This document shows, in pieces, positions 49,231 through 58,562 of a stretch of DNA of 64,000 nucleotides; the stretch's first letter is position 1; each line of letters starts with the position of its first letter. The notes under the pieces are model-generated. The model made no database searches, was not told where the DNA came from, and worked only from the letters and a program-made list of their open reading frames with translations. A program made the translations under genes and the position numbers. Source of the DNA: Bacillus sp. 03113 (GTDB lineage: Bacteria > Bacillota > Bacilli > Bacillales > Cytobacillaceae); assembly GCF_006546985.1 (NCBI RefSeq), contig NZ_VATK01000010.1, positions 124,001-188,000 of the forward strand, in the 5' to 3' direction.

Positions 49231-50388
49231 TTATACTGTAGCTACTGAATATTCGTATAAGCCTTTTTTAATCAGTTGAACAGCTGCATCTATTTCTGCT
49301 GTAGACGCTGTAAGAGGTGGCAATAAGCGAATTACTTTGTCACCTGCATTGAGGATGATTAACCCTTCTTCTCTCAGCTTTTTCAATATAGCTGGTGTAC
49401 TTGCATTGATTTCAATTCCAACCATCAATCCTAAGCCTCTAATATCTATAACCATATCAATATCTGCTAATTGTTGTTTTAGCTGTGTAAAAAGATATGC
49501 GCTCTTTTCATTTACTTCCGCTAAGAACTTTTCGTCAAAAATGGTTTCAAGGGTTGGAATGGCTGCTGCGACGGCAAGAGGATTCCCTCCGAACGTAGAG
49601 CCATGACTTCCAGGGCCAAACACATCTTTTAATGATTCTTTTCCAATAACAGCCCCAATTGGCAGACCATTTGCTAACCCTTTTGCAGATGTAATAACAT
49701 CTGGTTTTAAACCAAAATGCTGAAATGCAAACGGTTTTCCTGTCCGTCCAATCCCCGTTTGGATTTCATCAATCATAAATAATGCACCATATTCCTTACA
49801 TAGCTTTTCTGTTTCTTTTAAGAAGGTTTCATCCCCTACATGGATACCCCCTTCCCCTTGAATCACTTCAAGCATGACTGCAGCTACGTCATCCTGCAGG
49901 GCGCTTTTTAAGGCTTCTAAATCATTGTATGGAACATACACAAACGTTTCCAACATAGGGCCAAAGCCCGTCTTAATTTTATCTTGTCCCGTGGCAGCCA
50001 TTGTTGCAAAGGTTCTGCCGTGAAATGAATTTTTAAACGTAATGATTTTTGTTTTCCCAGTTGCTTTTCTTGCAAGCTTAATTGCAGCTTCGTTCGCTTC
50101 TGCTCCACTGTTAGAGAAGAAAACATAATCCATCTCTGCCCCTGCAGTAAGAAGAGCTGCTGCTTTTTCCTGTGCTTTAATTTCAAACATATTGGATACA
50201 TGCCAAAACTTATTTAATTGATCTTGGATCGCTTCTTTTACGTTATCTGGACAATGACCAAGGTTGCAAACACCGATACCGGAAGTAAAATCTAAATATT
50301 TTTTTCCATCTGTTCCCCACAGATAGCTTCCTTTTGCTGATTCGGGTTGAATTTCCCATTTTGAATAGGTTGGGAATAAATGACTCAT
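49231..50388 (-). CDS. argD: Acetylornithine aminotransferase
   Basis: A 385-residue PLP enzyme of arginine synthesis converting N-acetylglutamate semialdehyde to N-acetylornithine. The PLP Lys lies in TSAKGLANGLPIGA near residue 240, with the preceding MIDEIQTGIGRTG motif for the Asp contact. The ATG overlaps the argB stop (ATGA), so translation is coupled. It is last in the argCJBD operon, which ends at a terminator; carA is 11 kb away. Confidence 0.94.
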   Translation of the reverse strand: MSHLFPTYSKWEIQPESAKGSYLWGTDGKKYLDFTSGIGVCNLGHCPDNVKEAIQDQLNKFWHVSNMFEIKAQEKAAALLTAGAEMDYVFFSNSGAEANEAAIKLARKATGKTKIITFKNSFHGRTFATMAATGQDKIKTGFGPMLETFVYVPYNDLEALKSALQDDVAAVMLEVIQGEGGIHVGDETFLKETEKLCKEYGALFMIDEIQTGIGRTGKPFAFQHFGLKPDVITSAKGLANGLPIGAVIGKESLKDVFGPGSHGSTFGGNPLAVAAAIPTLETIFDEKFLAEVNEKSAYLFTQLKQQLADIDMVIDIRGLGLMVGIEINASTPAILKKLREEGLIILNAGDKVIRLLPPLTASTAEIDAAVQLIKKGLYEYSVATV

Positions 50389-51158
50389 TGTAAGATCCAC
50401 TCTTTTCTCATAATTTTTGTTCCATTCCAATTAGATCCATCAAAGAATTGAGATTTGCCCGATACGATCATGACACTATCGAGACCTTTTTCAAGAGCTG
50501 AAAGCGCAGAGTTGACCTTAGGGATCATTCCTCCAGTAATTTCACCCTCTTCGATATACTTCTTAACCTCAGTCTCGTCTAAAAGTGAAGTCATAACACC
50601 ATTAATCATAATACCTTCTACATCAGTGACAAAAAGGCAATGATCGACTTCCAGGGCGCTGGCAACCGCAGCTGCTGCATAGTCAGCATTTATATTTAAT
50701 TTAGTTGAATCCTTTGTAATCCCAATGGGTGTCATAACAGGTAAGTAATTTTCATTAAAAAGCATCGAAATGGTCTTTTTATTTACTGAGACAATTTCTC
50801 CTACATAGCCAAGGTTTTCTTGATCAATAAAATCTGCCTGTAGGCTATGACCATCACTCCCATTTAACCCTACTGGATTAAATCCATTTTCAGCTAAAAG
50901 CCCCACTAGCTTTCGATTGGTTTGACCTGAAAGTACCATTTCAACAATTTCCATTGTCTCCTTCGTTGTTTTACGAAGTCCATTATGAAAAACAGGCTCA
51001 ATTTTATTAAGCTCCAGCATTTTATTAATGTCGGGCCCGCCACCATGAACAAAAATAAGCTGATAGCCTTTTTCCTCTAAACAGCGTAAGCTTTTGAAAA
51101 ACGATGGAGAAAGCTCATCTATCACACTGCCGCCGCATTTTATTAAAATTTTCTTCAT
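50385..51158 (-). CDS. argB: Acetylglutamate kinase
   Basis: A 257-residue amino-acid kinase that phosphorylates N-acetylglutamate. The fold's phosphate loop KCGGSV opens the protein, FVHGGGPDINKML follows near residue 40, and VTDVEGIM and GGMIPKVNSA appear later. The ATG seven bases after AGGAG is chosen; another ATG six bases earlier is too close to the ribosome-binding site. It lies 13 bases after argJ. Confidence 0.94.
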   Translation of the reverse strand: MKKILIKCGGSVIDELSPSFFKSLRCLEEKGYQLIFVHGGGPDINKMLELNKIEPVFHNGLRKTTKETMEIVEMVLSGQTNRKLVGLLAENGFNPVGLNGSDGHSLQADFIDQENLGYVGEIVSVNKKTISMLFNENYLPVMTPIGITKDSTKLNINADYAAAAVASALEVDHCLFVTDVEGIMINGVMTSLLDETEVKKYIEEGEITGGMIPKVNSALSALEKGLDSVMIVSGKSQFFDGSNWNGTKIMRKEWILQ

Positions 51159-51171
51159 CTTCATTCTCCTA

Positions 51172-52410
51172 TTATGAGCGATAGCTCGCATTGATCTTGA
51201 CATAGTCATAAGATAGGTCACAGCCCCACGCTTTTCCAACACTTTCACTGGTGTGAAGATCAACATTAATTTGAATAAAATCTTGAGATAAATACTCTTT
51301 GGCAGCTTCCTCTGAAAAGGATTGTGGTTCACTTTCCTTCAACATGACAATTGGTCCCATTGAAATATCTACTTTTTGAGGCGGAACAATATCTGGTGTT
51401 TGGCCAATAGCCCCGATAATTCTTCCCCAGTTTGCATCAGAACCATAGACTGCCGTTTTTACTAAATTTGAGCCAACAATTTGCTTTGCTACTCTTCGTG
51501 CTTCCTCTTCTGAATTAGCGCCTTTTACTTCTACTTCAATGAGTTTTGTTGCTCCTTCTCCATCCTTTGCGATTTGTTTAGCCAAACTTTCGCAGCTTTT
51601 TTCTAATAACGCTACAAATACATCCCATTCAGGATGTTCTTTTGTTAATGGGTTATTTTCGGCTTTTCCATTTGCTAAAACAATGACCATATCATTTGTC
51701 GATGTATCCCCATCTACTGTGATTTGATTAAAGGACTTTGGAATAACTTCACTTAGTGCAGCTTGTAAGTTCTCATGTGAAATTTGAGCATCTGTTGTAA
51801 TAAAGCCAAGCATCGTAGCCATATTTGGATGAATCATTCCAGAACCTTTAGAAGCACCGCCCATATACACGGTTTTCCCATCTATTTCAGCTGCATAACA
51901 GCATTTTTTCATCACAAGGTCTGTTGTTAAAATCGCAGTTTGAAAATCAACTGCATTCGCTTCATCATTCCCTGGATTTAATTCATCGATCCCTTTTTTC
52001 AATTTATCCATTGGCAAAAATTCACCAATGACACCTGTAGAAGCTACAGTCACATAATGTTCCTTTATTCCTAATTTTTCAGCTGTTACATTTCTCATTT
52101 CATAGGCATCTTGTAAGCCTTTTTCGCCAGTACAAGCATTGGCACATGCACTGTTTACGACAACTGCTTGGGTTAATCCTTCCTGTGCAATGCTCTCTTG
52201 CGTAACCTTTAGTGGCGCAGCTTGAAAGTAGCTTGTTGTATAAACAGCAGCTGAGCTAGCTGGTACTTCACTAAAAATAACGCCTACATCTTTTTTTGAA
52301 TATCTTAACCCAGCATGAACACCTGCAGTATGAAAGCCTTTTGGTGTTATTAAGCTTCCATCTGTTATTTCTACAATCTCTTTCTTTTCTTTGTTTGTCG
52401 TCGTTTGCAT
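51172..52410 (-). CDS. argJ: Bifunctional ornithine acetyltransferase/N-acetylglutamate synthase
   Basis: A 412-residue enzyme that recycles the acetyl group in arginine synthesis and can make acetylglutamate. It is made as a precursor that cleaves itself before the Thr in NMATMLGFITTD near residue 200. The ATG has AAGGAGG just upstream; an open frame continues 21 codons further into argC. It lies 13 bases after argC in the same operon. Confidence 0.94.
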   Translation of the reverse strand: MQTTTNKEKKEIVEITDGSLITPKGFHTAGVHAGLRYSKKDVGVIFSEVPASSAAVYTTSYFQAAPLKVTQESIAQEGLTQAVVVNSACANACTGEKGLQDAYEMRNVTAEKLGIKEHYVTVASTGVIGEFLPMDKLKKGIDELNPGNDEANAVDFQTAILTTDLVMKKCCYAAEIDGKTVYMGGASKGSGMIHPNMATMLGFITTDAQISHENLQAALSEVIPKSFNQITVDGDTSTNDMVIVLANGKAENNPLTKEHPEWDVFVALLEKSCESLAKQIAKDGEGATKLIEVEVKGANSEEEARRVAKQIVGSNLVKTAVYGSDANWGRIIGAIGQTPDIVPPQKVDISMGPIVMLKESEPQSFSEEAAKEYLSQDFIQINVDLHTSESVGKAWGCDLSYDYVKINASYRS

Positions 52411-52423
52411 CAAATTTTCCTCC

Positions 52424-53458
52424 TTACGGATACAATGGAACAAAATCCAGTCCGGTCTTCTCATCAATTCCATTCATTAAATTAGCATTTTGAACAGCTT
52501 GACCAGCTGCTCCCTTCATTAAATTATCAATGACTGATACGATCGTAAGCCTTCCAGTCCTTTGATCAAGGCTTAAACCAATGTCACAATAATTAGAGCT
52601 TGCAACCTCTTTTACAGATGGAAGAACTCCTTTTGGTCTAACACGAACAAATGGCTTATCTTTATATGCATTCATATATAACTCATAAATTTCATTTTCA
52701 TCTGTATCGTTTAACAGCTGAACATAACAAGTTGTCATAATTCCTCTTGTGATTGGCAATAAATGCGTTGAAAATGTAATAGGCTTTATCGTGTCATTCC
52801 ACGCAAGCAGCTGTTGTTCGATTTCAGGTGTATGTTGATGTTCATTTACTTTATATAATTTAAAATTTTCATTCATTTCAGCAAGCATCGTACCATGAGA
52901 TGGACTTCGTCCAGCACCTGAAATCCCAGATTTTGCATCAATAATAATGCTTCTAGGGTCAATATTATTGCTTTGTATAATTGGGGCAAGCCCTAATAAT
53001 GCAGCTGTTGGATAGCATCCAGGATTGGAAATCCATTTTGCTTGTTGGATTTTTTCTTTATTCCATTCACTTAAACCGTAGACGGCTTTGTCAATGATAG
53101 CTTTTGATGCTGGTTCTTTTTTATACCATTTGCGATACTCATCCACATTCGTTAGCCGTAAATCACCAGACAAATCAATGACTTGAATATCTGTATCAAG
53201 GAATTCCTCAGCTAATTTTCCAGAAACCCCTGATGGAGTTGCTAAAAAGACCATATCGCATTCCTCAGCAATTTTTTGAGGATTAATTCCTTCAAGTGTT
53301 TTATCAATAATATTAAATAAATGCGGATATTCAGTCCAAATTGGAACTTCATTACGCGTTGTATGAAGAGACTGAATGTCAAAAATAGGATGTGTATGTA
53401 GTATCCTTAATAACTCTACTCCGCCATATCCAGTTGTACCAATTACAGAAACCTTCAT
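52424..53458 (-). CDS. argC: N-acetyl-gamma-glutamyl-phosphate reductase
   Basis: A 344-residue NADPH-dependent reductase in arginine synthesis. The N-terminal Rossmann motif is GTTGYGGVELLR, the catalytic Cys is in SNPGCYPTA near residue 146, and the HQHTPEIEQ stretch supplies conserved His residues. AAGGAGG precedes the ATG. It opens the arg operon; a candidate ARG box is about 140 bases upstream. Confidence 0.94.
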   Translation of the reverse strand: MKVSVIGTTGYGGVELLRILHTHPIFDIQSLHTTRNEVPIWTEYPHLFNIIDKTLEGINPQKIAEECDMVFLATPSGVSGKLAEEFLDTDIQVIDLSGDLRLTNVDEYRKWYKKEPASKAIIDKAVYGLSEWNKEKIQQAKWISNPGCYPTAALLGLAPIIQSNNIDPRSIIIDAKSGISGAGRSPSHGTMLAEMNENFKLYKVNEHQHTPEIEQQLLAWNDTIKPITFSTHLLPITRGIMTTCYVQLLNDTDENEIYELYMNAYKDKPFVRVRPKGVLPSVKEVASSNYCDIGLSLDQRTGRLTIVSVIDNLMKGAAGQAVQNANLMNGIDEKTGLDFVPLYP

Positions 53459-53924
53459 TGCTTCCTCCTTAATGAAAAGCTCGGAGCGACCTGTCTAGAC
53501 ACTTTAGGCGAATGCTCCTCTTTCAAAGAAGATTACAAAGAGAGTGATCCGCATGGTAAGTCTGGTTGCTAGAGCTATATATCTATTCATATAATGTATA
53601 TTTAGTCACTTAAATTTATATTTATTAATCAAGTATTCTCTTATTATAAGAACTTAGCTTTATAAAATCAACCTGTTTTTATTAAACTTTTCAATATATT
53701 CCGCAATACAAAAAACATGCAATTTTTTTATTCTTCATTGAAGTTACATGCATAATAAATCTTTATCGATTAATAAGAAAACGGAATTTTCTAACATTAA
53801 GAACACAAGAAATCGGATGAGCTGATTCCTATTATATCGTTCATCAGCAATCAATAATATAATTAGCTATTAATCACTTCAATAGAAATGTATCGCCATC
53901 CAGCTTCAGGCTTGTTCAAGGCGC
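53459..53924. other. argC leader and gap to mobB
   Basis: A 466-base stretch. Leftward, nearest argC, it holds a 16-codon frame (53504-53554, MRITLFVIFFERGAFA) without a clear ribosome-binding site. Beside it are complementary GGAGC/GCTCC stretches. The middle is very A+T-rich with ARG-box-like sequence. The right end (53897-53933) resembles an edge of repeat family C (CCAGCTTC, GCTTGTTCAAGGCGCTT). No protein gene is supported. Confidence 0.55.
53595..53608 (-). promoter_or_regulatory. Candidate ARG box upstream of argC
   Basis: The minus strand reads TGACTAAATATACA, 12 of 14 positions in common with the ARG-box core TGAATAWWWATTCA. ArgR/AhrC repression by arginine is expected for this operon. 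The site lies in an A+T-rich region, so it needs binding data. Confidence 0.42.
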
Positions 53925-54440
53925 TTATGTTTTTATACTTACATACTCCATGATCCACAAAATGGCTGATAGATCATTGATTTGAAAAGAAGGAAAATCT
54001 TCATTTTCTTTCATATTTATATCCCAATACAAAACCATGATAATATTAGCTAGTTCGTTTAAAAGGTTTAAGTCCTTTTGTTCACGTATTAAAACAATTT
54101 TAGGATAAGATTCTCTTTTATGGCCTTCAATAATAATCAGCTCAGGATGAAAATAAGAAATTAGCCTTATTTTTTCATCTAGTGTCCATCCCTTTCTTTC
54201 TGCTTGCAGAATCATTCTTCCATCTCCTTCTACAAGAGATGCCACAGCTCCTGCTGTTAGGTGCCGATCCGAATCTTTTGTTTCATAAGTTTTAGGCTGA
54301 CCTCCATGCCCATGACTTTTGATCGTCACAACAACTTTTCCAATACGATCAAATTGTTCAAGCAGTTTTTCTATAAAGGTTGTTTTGCCGCTATTTTTAT
54401 AGCCAGCCACTTGAAGAATAGAAGACTTTACCAAGACCAT
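53925..54440 (-). CDS. mobB: Molybdopterin-guanine dinucleotide biosynthesis protein MobB
   Basis: A 171-residue P-loop GTP-binding protein assisting conversion of molybdopterin to its guanine dinucleotide. The P-loop is GYKNSGKTTF near residue 15, and IIEGHKRESYPKI is the characteristic later motif. It overlaps the end of moeA by 13 bases, so the two are coupled. The ATG with AAGG six bases upstream is chosen; a GTG two codons earlier is possible. Confidence 0.9.
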   Translation of the reverse strand: MVLVKSSILQVAGYKNSGKTTFIEKLLEQFDRIGKVVVTIKSHGHGGQPKTYETKDSDRHLTAGAVASLVEGDGRMILQAERKGWTLDEKIRLISYFHPELIIIEGHKRESYPKIVLIREQKDLNLLNELANIIMVLYWDINMKENEDFPSFQINDLSAILWIMEYVSIKT

Positions 54441-55693
54441 TCGCACCCTTCCTGATTGTCAAGAATGAGAACGTCAACTTCATCTCCCTCTTTGTAGCCC
54501 CTTGTTCCACCTGGCAGGATCATAAATGCATTTGCACCAACAAGGCTTGTCACCATGTTTGATTTATCCTTTCCACTTGGATTGGCATAAAGCTTCCCAT
54601 TCATGATTGACACTTTACTCCTAACAAAACGGGTAAATGGATTGGGCTTAGGAAAATCGCTCCCTAGAATAGCACATTCCTTTTGTAAATGAGGCTGGCT
54701 TGAAAATAGCATGGTTCGAATTAGTGGTCGAACAAACAGCTCAAATCCAACATAACAAGCAGAAGGATTTCCAGAAAGACCAAACAAAACGCTTTCTTTT
54801 GTTTGAGCAACTGTTGTTACACTGCCAGGTCGCATGGCTACTTTATTAAAAAGTACTTCTGCTTCGAGCCTTTGATAAATGTCAGGCATGTAGTCGTAAT
54901 CACCTACAGAAACTCCGCCAGTCGTAATAAAGAAATCCACCTCGTTGATGGCTTTAGAAATAGATTCAAAGCAAATATCAACATCGTCTGGGAGTTTGCC
55001 AAAATATCGTGCCTCTCCCCCAGCCCTTTCAATTTGTGCTAAAAGCATATAAGAATTGCTATTTCTAATTTTTCCTGGCTGAAGAGAATCCTCAACATCT
55101 AAAAGCTCTGACCCTGTAGCATAAATTCCTATAATTGGTTTTCGTGCAACAGGCACTTGGTGATAGCCAAATGTAGCAAGAATAGCTTGAATACCTGGAT
55201 TAATGTATGTGCCTTTACGGACAATGACTTCACCCTTTTTTATATCTTCTCCTCGAAAAGATACATTATCTCCCTTTTTATATGAGCGTTTAATGGACAT
55301 ATAATTATTCTCATTTTTTGTATACGTTTGTGCAAGCTCCAGCATCACAACTGCATCGCACTCTTCAGGAAGCTTAGCCCCTGTCATAATTCTGACAGCT
55401 TGAAAAGGACCAACTGTCTTTTTCGTAACCGAACCTGCTCCAATTGAATCAATGACTTCAAATTCGACCGGAAGATCTAAATTGGCTTCTACAGTATCAA
55501 TTGAGCGGACAGCAAATCCATCATATGGGGAACGATCAAAATGCGGGACATCATGTGTCGCTATTACATCTTCTGCTAAAAACCTTTGAAAGCTATGATG
55601 AATCGATATATATTCAATATTCCCTTTTTTCTTATAATTCATCACCTTTTGAATGGCTTCCGGAACAGATAGTGGTGTTCTTTTGGTTAACAA
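54428..55693 (-). CDS. moeA: Molybdopterin molybdenumtransferase MoeA
   Basis: A 421-residue enzyme inserting molybdate into adenylated molybdopterin. Family motifs are DVPHFDRSPYDGFAVRS near residue 55, GEDIKKGEVI, TTGGVSVGDYDY near 260 and FGLSGNPSACYVGFE near 305. The TTG start is chosen because AGGAG lies nine bases upstream; an ATG three codons earlier is placed directly against that site. It forms a mobB-moeA pair. Confidence 0.93.
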   Translation of the reverse strand: MLTKRTPLSVPEAIQKVMNYKKKGNIEYISIHHSFQRFLAEDVIATHDVPHFDRSPYDGFAVRSIDTVEANLDLPVEFEVIDSIGAGSVTKKTVGPFQAVRIMTGAKLPEECDAVVMLELAQTYTKNENNYMSIKRSYKKGDNVSFRGEDIKKGEVIVRKGTYINPGIQAILATFGYHQVPVARKPIIGIYATGSELLDVEDSLQPGKIRNSNSYMLLAQIERAGGEARYFGKLPDDVDICFESISKAINEVDFFITTGGVSVGDYDYMPDIYQRLEAEVLFNKVAMRPGSVTTVAQTKESVLFGLSGNPSACYVGFELFVRPLIRTMLFSSQPHLQKECAILGSDFPKPNPFTRFVRSKVSIMNGKLYANPSGKDKSNMVTSLVGANAFMILPGGTRGYKEGDEVDVLILDNQEGCEWSW

Positions 55694-55717
55694 CTTGATC
55701 ATCTCCTATATATAAAA

Positions 55718-55830
55718 CAAAAAGAGGATGTTCCAAAATGTTAGTTGACCTCTAAGATCCATACAGTTAGTTACAGTCTGTACATGACATCGAGGTGCTC
55801 GGCATTTTGCATTGTTCACCCTCTTTTTTA
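55718..55830. repeat. Large imperfect hairpin between moaA and moeA
   Basis: AAAAAGAGGATG at the left end pairs with the right-end CACCCTCTTTTT, enclosing about 90 bases with inner complementary parts such as GTTAGTTGACCTC. On the leftward transcript the T-rich arm could terminate transcription from moaA before moeA. It shares GGATGTTCC with the hairpin near 30.53 kb. Confidence 0.55.
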
Positions 55831-55861
55831 ATATTCCTTATTTTTAAGTTGTATATAGCGT

Positions 55862-56878
55862 TTAACCTCCGATATAAGACATCTCGATTTTTTTATGCTG
55901 TGATTTTGTTTCTGCTGTTCTTTCATCTGAATATCGATCATGCCTATTTTGCCAAATTTCTGTTATTTGATTCCATATTTTTTCATCAGTAGCACCATTT
56001 CTTAACATGGTTTTAAGATCATAGCCTTTTCCACTAAATAGACATGTAAATAATTGTCCATTCGCCGAAAGACGTGAACGTGTACATGTTGAACAAAAGG
56101 ATTCCGAGACCGAAGTTATAAACCCTACTTCTATGTTCGTCCCCGTATATTTGTACCGTTTTGCTACTTCCCCAAAATAATTTGGATCGACTGGCTCTAA
56201 TGAAAAATGCTCATTTAAAAGGGTGAACATTTCCTTTTTGGTAACAACGTCTTCCATTCTCCAGCCATTAGTTGTTCCAACATCCATATATTCAATAAAC
56301 CTTAAGGACAAACCTTGTTCTTTACAAAATGCTGCCATTGGAACGATTTCTGAATCATTCAACCCTTTTTTGACGACCATATTTATTTTAACTTCAAGAC
56401 CTGCCTCTTTCGCAGCTTCAATTCCTTTTATGACAGCTTGAACCTTCACATTGCGACCATTCATCTTTCCAAACAATTCATCATTAAGGCTATCCAAGCT
56501 AATGTTTACCCGATGTAAGCCTGCTTCCTTTAATTGTTTGGCATAAACCGGAAGCAACACTCCGTTTGTAGTTAAGCCAATATCCTTTAAACCTTTTATT
56601 TTTGTCAGCATACTGACTAGCAGTGGCAGTTCTTTTCTTAATAGAGGTTCTCCTCCCGTTAGTCGGATCTTTTCCATTCCTAATTTGACAAAAATACGTG
56701 ATAATCGTTCAATTTCTTCAAAGGATAATAATTCATGCTTTGGTAAGAAAGGAAAGTCCGAACCAAAAATTTCTGCTGGCATACAATATTGGCAACGAAA
56801 ATTACACCTGTCAGTAACGGAAATTCTCAAATCACGAAGAGGTCTTGATAATTGATCTTTTAAAGAAAGCTTCTTCAC
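55862..56878 (-). CDS. moaA: GTP 3',8-cyclase MoaA
   Basis: A 338-residue radical-SAM enzyme that starts molybdenum-cofactor synthesis from GTP. The N-terminal radical-SAM cluster motif is CNFRCQYC near residue 25. The C-terminal second cluster is [10 protein letters not shown] followed by LFTCLF. The protein ends in the conserved Gly-Gly. Translation starts at GTG about ten bases after AAAAGGAG. The partners moaB, moaC, moaD, moaE and moeB are not in this window. Confidence 0.94.
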   Translation of the reverse strand: MKKLSLKDQLSRPLRDLRISVTDRCNFRCQYCMPAEIFGSDFPFLPKHELLSFEEIERLSRIFVKLGMEKIRLTGGEPLLRKELPLLVSMLTKIKGLKDIGLTTNGVLLPVYAKQLKEAGLHRVNISLDSLNDELFGKMNGRNVKVQAVIKGIEAAKEAGLEVKINMVVKKGLNDSEIVPMAAFCKEQGLSLRFIEYMDVGTTNGWRMEDVVTKKEMFTLLNEHFSLEPVDPNYFGEVAKRYKYTGTNIEVGFITSVSESFCSTCTRSRLSANGQLFTCLFSGKGYDLKTMLRNGATDEKIWNQITEIWQNRHDRYSDERTAETKSQHKKIEMSYIGG

Positions 56879-56963
56879 CAGCAGTCATCTCCTTTTAAAT
56901 GCCATAAAAATTATATCGTAACATGTTCTAAGTGAAATTGCTAGGTGAAGAATCCTTCCTATA

Positions 56964-57275
56964 TCATCGAATGCCTAATGCAATTTTTGCATATCTTGTC
57001 ATTTTATCCTTTGTCCATGGAGGATTCCAGACTATGTTAACTTCTGTTTCTTTCACCTCTGGTATTTCTGATAACGCACTTTTCACTTGCTCCACAATAG
57101 TTCCTGCTAACGGACATCCCATCGCTGTCAATGTCATATCAACAGTTACCTTTCCGTTCTCATCCATATCTATTTGATAAACGAGTCCTAAATTAACAAT
57201 ATCAATTCCTAGTTCAGGATCAATGACTAACTCTAATGCACCGAAAATATTTTCCCTTAGCGCTTCATCCATCAT
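56964..57275 (-). CDS. yitW: MIP18/DUF59 family protein YitW (SufT-like)
   Basis: A 103-residue DUF59 protein with the family's DPELGIDIVNLGLVY motif near residue 17 and MTLTAMGCPL near 50, where the Cys is thought to help handle Fe-S clusters. Such proteins help Fe-S cluster assembly, which fits the cluster-rich nitrate enzymes and MoaA nearby, although its position matches the B. subtilis backbone. Start chosen at the first of two adjacent ATG codons; the ribosome-binding site is weak. Confidence 0.85.
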   Translation of the reverse strand: MMDEALRENIFGALELVIDPELGIDIVNLGLVYQIDMDENGKVTVDMTLTAMGCPLAGTIVEQVKSALSEIPEVKETEVNIVWNPPWTKDKMTRYAKIALGIR

Positions 57276-57330
57276 TTTCACTCACTTTCATCATTTATAG
57301 GTTCCCACATTCTATCCTATCAGATTCACA

Positions 57331-57541
57331 CGAAAAGTGCAGGTGCCTTGATCAGCCCTGAAGAAAAATGTTCCATTGACTCAAAAAGCGCGCTTTTTGC
57401 TTTTAGAGGCATTGGGTTATTTTTCACAAGGGCTAGGCTCCGGAACTAGACATAACGAAAAGTGCAGGTGCCTTGATCAGCCCTGAAGAAAAATGTTCCA
57501 TTGGCTCGTGAAAGTCTTTTGCTTTTAAAAAAGAGTATCGA
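57331..57541 (+). repeat. Repeat family C, copies 2a and 2b in tandem
   Basis: A unit beginning CGAAAAGTGCAGGTGCC occurs at 57331 and again at 57456. About 50 bases, including ATCAGCCCTGAAGAAAA, are identical except for one or two changes. Unit 2a is truncated and lacks the GATGTACAGGATGTAC module; unit 2b is shorter still. They fill the yitV-yitW gap. Confidence 0.78.
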
Positions 57542-57554
57542 AAAGCTTCATTGA

Positions 57555-58325
57555 TTAAACCAAATGGGTTTCAAACCAATGAATCGTTTCCATTACTCCT
57601 TCATGGCTAACCTTATGACCAGCTTTTTCATCAGAAATAAATAAAAGTTTATCTGGGTCGTTACGATACATTGGTTTAATGTCTTCATAAAAATGATATG
57701 CGAATGAGTGTGGAACAACTGTATCATTCTTCCCATGCCAAAACATTAATGGTCGATTCATTAACTTTTCTGCTTGTTTACTTATGTCAAATTGATTAAT
57801 CTGGTTAATCAACAATGATAGTTCATCAGCTTTAAGAGGAATTTGAATACCTTTGCTTCTAAACTCTTCTATTTGCCACAATGCAAACTTTTCATAATAA
57901 GGCATACCCATTAAACTAACTGCTGTTTTAATCCATGGGTATTTTGATAAAGCGCCTAGTGTAATAATTCCACCCATTGAAATTCCGGCAATTCCTATTT
58001 TTGTCTCATCTATTATTTTTTTTTCTTGAAAATAGGATTTAATGAGTGCAAGCTCTTTAATAGTCGTTAATACAATATTCAAAAATTGGAAGCTTAACGA
58101 TAACATTGAATGACCTTCTTTTCTTTCTCCATGATAAATGGTTTCTGGCAACACAACTCTATACCCTTTTTCGGCTAGTAAATAAGCATAGTTTAAATAC
58201 TTTTCTTTTGTATCTGTAAATCCATGGATAAAAATTATGAAAGGAAGCTGTTTATCAAAATTATTTTTTTCAACAATGTGCAGAGCTGGAATTGTATTGA
58301 TCTTTATTTTTTCAATAATAATCAA
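57555..58325 (-). CDS. yitV: Alpha/beta hydrolase, YitV-type esterase
   Basis: A 256-residue serine hydrolase. HGFTDTKEKYL near residue 34 forms the oxyanion region, the nucleophile is Ser in GISMGGIITLG near residue 117, WHGKNDTVVPH supplies the Asp, and the His lies in AGHKVSHEG near the end. Substrate is unknown; the family is called esterase or prolyl-oligopeptidase-like. It is divergent from yitU. Confidence 0.85.
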   Translation of the reverse strand: MIIIEKIKINTIPALHIVEKNNFDKQLPFIIFIHGFTDTKEKYLNYAYLLAEKGYRVVLPETIYHGERKEGHSMLSLSFQFLNIVLTTIKELALIKSYFQEKKIIDETKIGIAGISMGGIITLGALSKYPWIKTAVSLMGMPYYEKFALWQIEEFRSKGIQIPLKADELSLLINQINQFDISKQAEKLMNRPLMFWHGKNDTVVPHSFAYHFYEDIKPMYRNDPDKLLFISDEKAGHKVSHEGVMETIHWFETHLV

Positions 58326-58562
58326 AAAAAAACCTCCTGTTTTAAATACCGCTATTTCAAAGGCAATTTTTTACAACAGTCATATTAAATAGTTAACATA
58401 ATAGTATTAAGAATACAAAGAGCGGCATGTGTAATTAAGTCAAATTTTACATTGCTGATTTTTGTAAATTATTTCTATACTTTTAGTTTATCATGTAGAC
58501 TTTTTTTTTCAAAAAGCTTTACACTAGGTAATAGAAAGAAAAAATCATGAAAAGGTGAGACG

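Noticed and set aside
53459-53924. Riboswitch or T-box before argC
   Set aside because: No T-box core, specifier loop or known aptamer motif could be found; only a possible ARG box and a short leader frame.
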